Positions 6,000 through 8,350 of a stretch of DNA of 8,350 nucleotides are shown piece after piece (the first letter of the stretch is position 1; every line of letters starts with the position of its first letter). The notes under the pieces are model-generated. The model ran no database searches and was not told where the DNA came from. It saw nothing but the letters and a program-made list of their open reading frames with translations. The position numbers were made by a program, and so were the translations under genes. This DNA is from an uncultured Sulfuricurvum sp. (GTDB lineage Bacteria > Campylobacterota > Campylobacteria > Campylobacterales > Sulfurimonadaceae): positions 1-8,350 of the forward strand of contig NZ_CALDDG010000126.1 in NCBI RefSeq assembly GCF_937936435.1, given 5' to 3'.

Positions 6000-6383
6000 A
6001 TGGTCAATGTTATTTTCTGCGGCTTCGGTGAAGGCCAAGACAAACGTGTTTTTGCTAAAGCAGGTGATGTTCTGCTACGTGTTGCGCAAAGCAACGGTAT
6101 CAATATCCCTACGGATTGTAAAGACGGTATGTGCGGAAGCTGTGCTGTTCGTGTCGAAGAAATCTCAAATGATGAAACAATAGCTTCAACAACCGAAGAC
6201 TATTCATCTAAGGGTCAAGCTGTCTATATGGACGACAAAGAGCTTGAAACTCTTGTAAACATGGGTGCAATCACTAAAAAAGAAGCTGAAATCGCTCAAC
6301 AATTCAATCGTCCTACTCCGGTTCGTTTGGCTTGTCAATGTGCGGTTAAAAATACTTCTATTTTGGTAAAACCGTTTAACTAA
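6000..6383 (+). CDS. [2Fe-2S] plant-type ferredoxin resembling Shethna protein II (FeSII)
   Basis: The 127-residue protein has the plant-type [2Fe-2S] signature: C40, C45 and C48 in DCKDGMCGSC and the fourth ligand C112 in VRLACQC. The 63-residue gap between the third and fourth cysteines is longer than in standard small ferredoxins. It holds a charged, probably helical insert (DDKELETLVNMGAITKKEAE) ending in PTPVRLACQ. Total length, the LLRVAQSNGINIP entry helix, this insert and the RLACQ exit resemble, from memory, Azotobacter FeSII, a roughly 122-residue protein that binds oxidised nitrogenase and shields it from oxygen. A plain electron carrier is the alternative. The ATG at 6000 follows a perfect AGGAGG with five-base spacing. 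Ferredoxin class is certain; the FeSII-like role is inference. Confidence 0.92.
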   Translation: MVNVIFCGFGEGQDKRVFAKAGDVLLRVAQSNGINIPTDCKDGMCGSCAVRVEEISNDETIASTTEDYSSKGQAVYMDDKELETLVNMGAITKKEAEIAQQFNRPTPVRLACQCAVKNTSILVKPFN

Positions 6384-6437
6384 TAAAGCTATTGCTCTAT
6401 TGGCAGAATGTATATCAAGACATCTAAAATCATTAGT

Positions 6438-6484
6438 GCTCTTCGGAGCGGTATCTAAACGGACTGGTTTCGTTTAGCGTAAAC
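6438..6484 (+). other. Hairpin-rich spacer between the two ferredoxin genes
   Basis: Three stems can form in this spacer. GCTC-TTCG-GAGC (6438-6449) has a stable UUCG-type tetraloop. CTAAACG (6455-6461) pairs perfectly with CGTTTAG (6471-6477) over a nine-base loop. GTTTA (6472-6476) can instead pair with TAAAC (6480-6484). The last two share bases and exclude each other. None has a downstream U-run. Processing, mRNA stability or a switch are all possible; no known riboswitch is recognised. Confidence 0.4.
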
Positions 6485-6507
6485 ATCATAATATAAAAGG
6501 AGTTGGG

Positions 6508-6798
6508 ATGACAACACGTGTAGAAATTATGAATGACTTTTTGGCGATCAACGTCCATCCGGGCAAAACGATCCAAGATATCGTAGAAGCTTCAGGAAGT
6601 GCGCTTCCGTTCGGCTGCCGTGACGGTGAATGCGGTACTTGTGTCGTAATGATCGAATCAGGCATGGAGTATATGAGCGAAATCAACGAAAAAGAGAAAG
6701 CTGTTCTCAAAACTGTCGGTGAAACTAGCCCTAAAGCTCGTCTTGCTTGCCAAATGAAAGTAGTCGCGCCAAACGGATTGGTACGTATTAAATACTAA
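6508..6798 (+). CDS. [2Fe-2S] plant-type ferredoxin, nif-associated
   Basis: The 96-residue protein is a compact plant-type ferredoxin with ligands C37, C42 and C45 in GCRDGECGTC and C81 in RLACQMKV, the standard spacing. The N-terminal beta-hairpin (RVEIMNDFLAINVHPGKT) and helix (IQDIVEASGSALPFG) are as expected, and the charged loop EINEKEKAVLKTVGE (58-72) is characteristic of nif-cluster [2Fe-2S] ferredoxins. It probably carries electrons in nitrogenase function or cofactor assembly in the cytoplasm. The ATG at 6508 has AAGGAG five bases upstream. It follows the first ferredoxin by 124 bases containing several hairpins. A strong terminator candidate just after it marks the end of the nif transcript. 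It lacks the long insert of the first ferredoxin, so the two are not recent duplicates. Confidence 0.93.
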   Translation: MTTRVEIMNDFLAINVHPGKTIQDIVEASGSALPFGCRDGECGTCVVMIESGMEYMSEINEKEKAVLKTVGETSPKARLACQMKVVAPNGLVRIKY

Positions 6799-6808
6799 TC
6801 TTCTCCCT

Positions 6809-6845
6809 TTTATTCAGCTTCGGCTGAATAAATTGCCTCTTTTTT
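6809..6845 (+). terminator. Intrinsic terminator closing the nif operon
   Basis: TTTATTCAGC (6809-6818) and GCTGAATAAA (6823-6832) form a perfect 10-bp stem with a TTCG tetraloop, 10 bases after the ferredoxin stop codon. A T-rich tract, TCTTTTTT, follows at 6838-6845. The seven-base gap between stem and T-run is wider than ideal, but the A-T foot of the stem can melt. It separates the nif run from rpoN. Confidence 0.7.
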
Positions 6846-6871
6846 AATCATATCTCTGCCTAAAAAAGCCC

Positions 6872-6877
6872 TATAAT
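6872..6877 (+). promoter_or_regulatory. Candidate -10 box for rpoN
   Basis: A perfect TATAAT lies 59 bases before the rpoN ATG and just after the nif terminator. Start of transcription would be near 6884. No TTGACA-like -35 box is seen at 16-18 bases upstream; the T/A-rich stretch 6840-6848 is there instead, which is usual for housekeeping promoters in Campylobacterota. rpoN is therefore probably transcribed on its own. Confidence 0.5.
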
Positions 6878-6936
6878 GTTACTATGAACAAGATATGCAG
6901 TCAATGAGACCGTTGAACTGATTTTAGGTAAAAATA

Positions 6937-8202
6937 ATGCAAACAACACTTTCATATAAACAGAAACAATTACCAAGACTATCGATGCAGACTTGGCTGC
7001 CGCTATTACAATGCTCGTTGAATGATTTGGAAAAACATTTGCAGGTTATTACCAACGAAAATCCCTGTTTGGAAGTAAAATCGGGTTTTGAGCAGTCCAA
7101 TGCACAAGCCGGAGGTTCGGCAGCTTACGGTGCATTTCAAAATTACGTTTCGAACGCTTCGAGCGATCAGATAGAGTGGCTCAGTATTTCGGCGACGTCG
7201 CTATACGAAAAATTGGACGAACAGATCGTAGCTCCACTTTTCCCGACCCCGATTTCACAAAAAATTGCGCGTCAGATCGTTTACTATATCAGTGACGAGG
7301 GGTATTTTGAAGGGAGTGTCGAAGAGATCGCCAAGCAGTGTGATACCGATGCCCATACGGTTGAACGGGTACGTCAGCGTTTCGCTCATCTCGAACCTTC
7401 AGGTGTCGGTGCAGTCGATTATAAAGAGTCGTTTCTATTTCAGCTGAACGATTTTGAATTGGATGATGAATTGAGTATTTTGCTCAGTGCGATGATTTTG
7501 CAATTTGATAAAATGGAAAAGTTTATCAATCATCCGAGACTCCATGACGCTAAACATATTTTGCAGCATCTTAAAAATCCTCCGGCTTTGGAGTACATGG
7601 AACCGGAAGCACAGATTACCCCTGACTTGTTTATCGAATTCATCGGTTCAGAACTCAATATTCGGATCAATCATGCGTTTTATCCCGATTTACAGGTCAA
7701 TATGATCGACAAATACGATAATTTTGCAAAACAAAAATTCAAAGAAGCCCGTGAATTGGTCAAATTGCTGGATCTGCGTAAGGCGACTTTATATAACGTC
7801 GCTTTGGTTCTGATCGAGAAACAATATGCCTTCTTTATGGGGGGAGAACTTAAACCGCTTCGCCTCCAGGACGTGGCGGATGAGCTCGGCTTCAATGAAT
7901 CGACGATTTCACGTGCGATCGCCGATAAATACATACAGACGGAGCGAGGGCTTTATGCGTTTAAAGACTTCTTTTCAAACTCTATCGGCGAAGTATCGAC
8001 TTCGGAGATCAAACATTTTCTCCAACGCCTTGTGAGCAGCGAAAATAAGGATGATCCGTTCAGCGATAAAACACTCCATGAGATGATCGAAGAGCGTTTC
8101 GGGGTTAAAATGGTACGTCGCGTCATCGCGAAATATCGTCAGGAACTCGACATTCCCTCCTATAAAGAGCGGCAGTTTCTATACAAACTTGAGCTCCTGT
8201 AG
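6937..8202 (+). CDS. rpoN: RNA polymerase sigma-54 factor RpoN
   Basis: The 421-residue protein is full length for the short RpoN proteins of Campylobacterota. It directs RNA polymerase to -24/-12 promoters and needs an ATPase activator such as NifA. Region I (about 1-48) contains WLPLLQCSLNDLEKHL and ends NENPCLEV, the activator-contact segment. The middle holds the core-binding domain. A helix-turn-helix runs from LRLQDVADELGFNESTISRA to about residue 332. The RpoN box, VRRVIAKYRQ (393-402), reads the -24 element and closely matches the consensus ARRTVAKYRE. The start at 6937 has only a weak AGG site eight bases upstream. It lies directly after the nif operon, behind a terminator and its own -10 box. 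Whether this is the sole rpoN or a nif-dedicated copy cannot be told here. Confidence 0.95.
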   Translation: MQTTLSYKQKQLPRLSMQTWLPLLQCSLNDLEKHLQVITNENPCLEVKSGFEQSNAQAGGSAAYGAFQNYVSNASSDQIEWLSISATSLYEKLDEQIVAPLFPTPISQKIARQIVYYISDEGYFEGSVEEIAKQCDTDAHTVERVRQRFAHLEPSGVGAVDYKESFLFQLNDFELDDELSILLSAMILQFDKMEKFINHPRLHDAKHILQHLKNPPALEYMEPEAQITPDLFIEFIGSELNIRINHAFYPDLQVNMIDKYDNFAKQKFKEARELVKLLDLRKATLYNVALVLIEKQYAFFMGGELKPLRLQDVADELGFNESTISRAIADKYIQTERGLYAFKDFFSNSIGEVSTSEIKHFLQRLVSSENKDDPFSDKTLHEMIEERFGVKMVRRVIAKYRQELDIPSYKERQFLYKLELL

Positions 8203-8231
8203 GGAGCTTTCGCGCCTTTTCCCCGATTTTT
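8191..8231 (+). terminator. Possible terminator overlapping the end of rpoN
   Basis: GAGCTCC (8191-8197) can pair with GGAGCTT (8203-8209) with the TAG stop codon inside a five-base loop: six Watson-Crick pairs plus a terminal G-U. T-rich bits follow at 8217-8220 and 8227-8231, but not immediately. The stem is short and the T-runs are broken, so this is tentative. Confidence 0.35.
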
Positions 8232-8256
8232 AACGAATTTTATAGCTTCTTTCTTT

Positions 8257-8262
8257 TATAAT
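8257..8262 (+). promoter_or_regulatory. Possible -10 box for a gene beyond the contig end
   Basis: TATAAT occurs in the AT-rich stretch after rpoN (8203-8303), preceded by T-rich DNA. No ORF begins before the adapter sequence, so any target gene is not in this window. Otherwise the 101-base stretch holds nothing recognisable. Chance occurrence is quite possible in such AT-rich DNA. Confidence 0.25.
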
Positions 8263-8303
8263 GTCCTAATTTTTTTCGGTTATATTCCCAACATTTATTT
8301 CGT

Positions 8304-8350
8304 AGATCGGAAGAGCGTCGTGTAGGGAAAGAGTGTAGATCTCGGTGGTC
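8304..8350. other. Illumina TruSeq adapter sequence (artefact)
   Basis: From AGATCGGAAGAGC onward, the last 47 bases match the reverse complement of the Illumina TruSeq universal (P5-side) adapter, continuing through AGATCTCGGTGGTC at the end of the window. It is an untrimmed adapter read-through joined to the end of the assembled contig, not DNA of the organism. True sequence ends at about 8303. Confidence 0.98.

Noticed and set aside
6399..6414. TGGCAGA upstream of the second ferredoxin as a sigma-54 -24 element
   Set aside because: The -24 half looks good, but the -12 position reads TATA-like bases with no GC, so a sigma-54 promoter is not supported.
6000..6798. Two ferredoxin genes as a tandem duplication
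   Set aside because: They share only the general plant-type fold and cysteine motif; length, insert and flanking sequence differ clearly, so no recent duplication is supported.

Overview
This window is the downstream half of a nitrogen-fixation (nif) gene cluster. It most likely comes from a Campylobacterota (Epsilonproteobacteria) member. The inference rests on the style of the flavodoxin and RpoN proteins, the moderate GC content (mid-40s percent by eye), TATAAT-type -10 boxes with poor -35 boxes, and the gene content. A Sulfuricurvum/Sulfurimonas-like organism would fit, but the genus is a guess. All recognised genes are on the + strand.

Layout: the 3' two thirds of nifE (3-962) is cut by the window start. 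A GAF-GGDEF diguanylate cyclase gene (1015-2019) follows, with its own housekeeping-type promoter candidate (959-988). A 241-base gap (2020-2260) holds a long hairpin and a near-consensus sigma-54 promoter candidate (2220-2235), placed just before nifN (2261-3559). Then come nifX (3549-4001), a DUF269 NifX-associated gene (4063-4515), a long-chain flavodoxin of NifF type (4527-5042), nifW (5081-5455), nifZ (5412-5918) and two [2Fe-2S] ferredoxin genes (6000-6383 and 6508-6798). A strong hairpin terminator candidate (6809-6845) closes that run. rpoN, encoding sigma-54, follows under a separate -10 box (6937-8202). The rest is about 100 bases of AT-rich non-coding DNA and then 47 bases that match an Illumina adapter (8304-8350), which is not biological sequence.

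How the genes work together: NifE and NifN form the scaffold on which the FeMo-cofactor precursor matures. NifX and the DUF269 protein are small cofactor-handling partners. The flavodoxin and at least one ferredoxin are candidate electron carriers to nitrogenase reductase. NifW and NifZ assist nitrogenase stability and P-cluster maturation. The first ferredoxin resembles the Azotobacter Shethna protein II, which protects nitrogenase from oxygen. RpoN is the sigma factor expected to read the sigma-54 promoter before nifN, so the cluster may carry its own transcription factor.

The most unusual point is the diguanylate cyclase between nifE and nifN, two genes that are normally adjacent. It has intact catalytic and inhibitory sites and appears to be transcribed separately from the nif genes around it. 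Other points of note are a cysteine-rich tail on NifW, a long extension on NifZ, a Tyr-to-His change at the flavin-binding loop of the flavodoxin, and hairpin leaders before both ferredoxin genes. No phage, insertion sequence, CRISPR array, tRNA or rRNA was seen.
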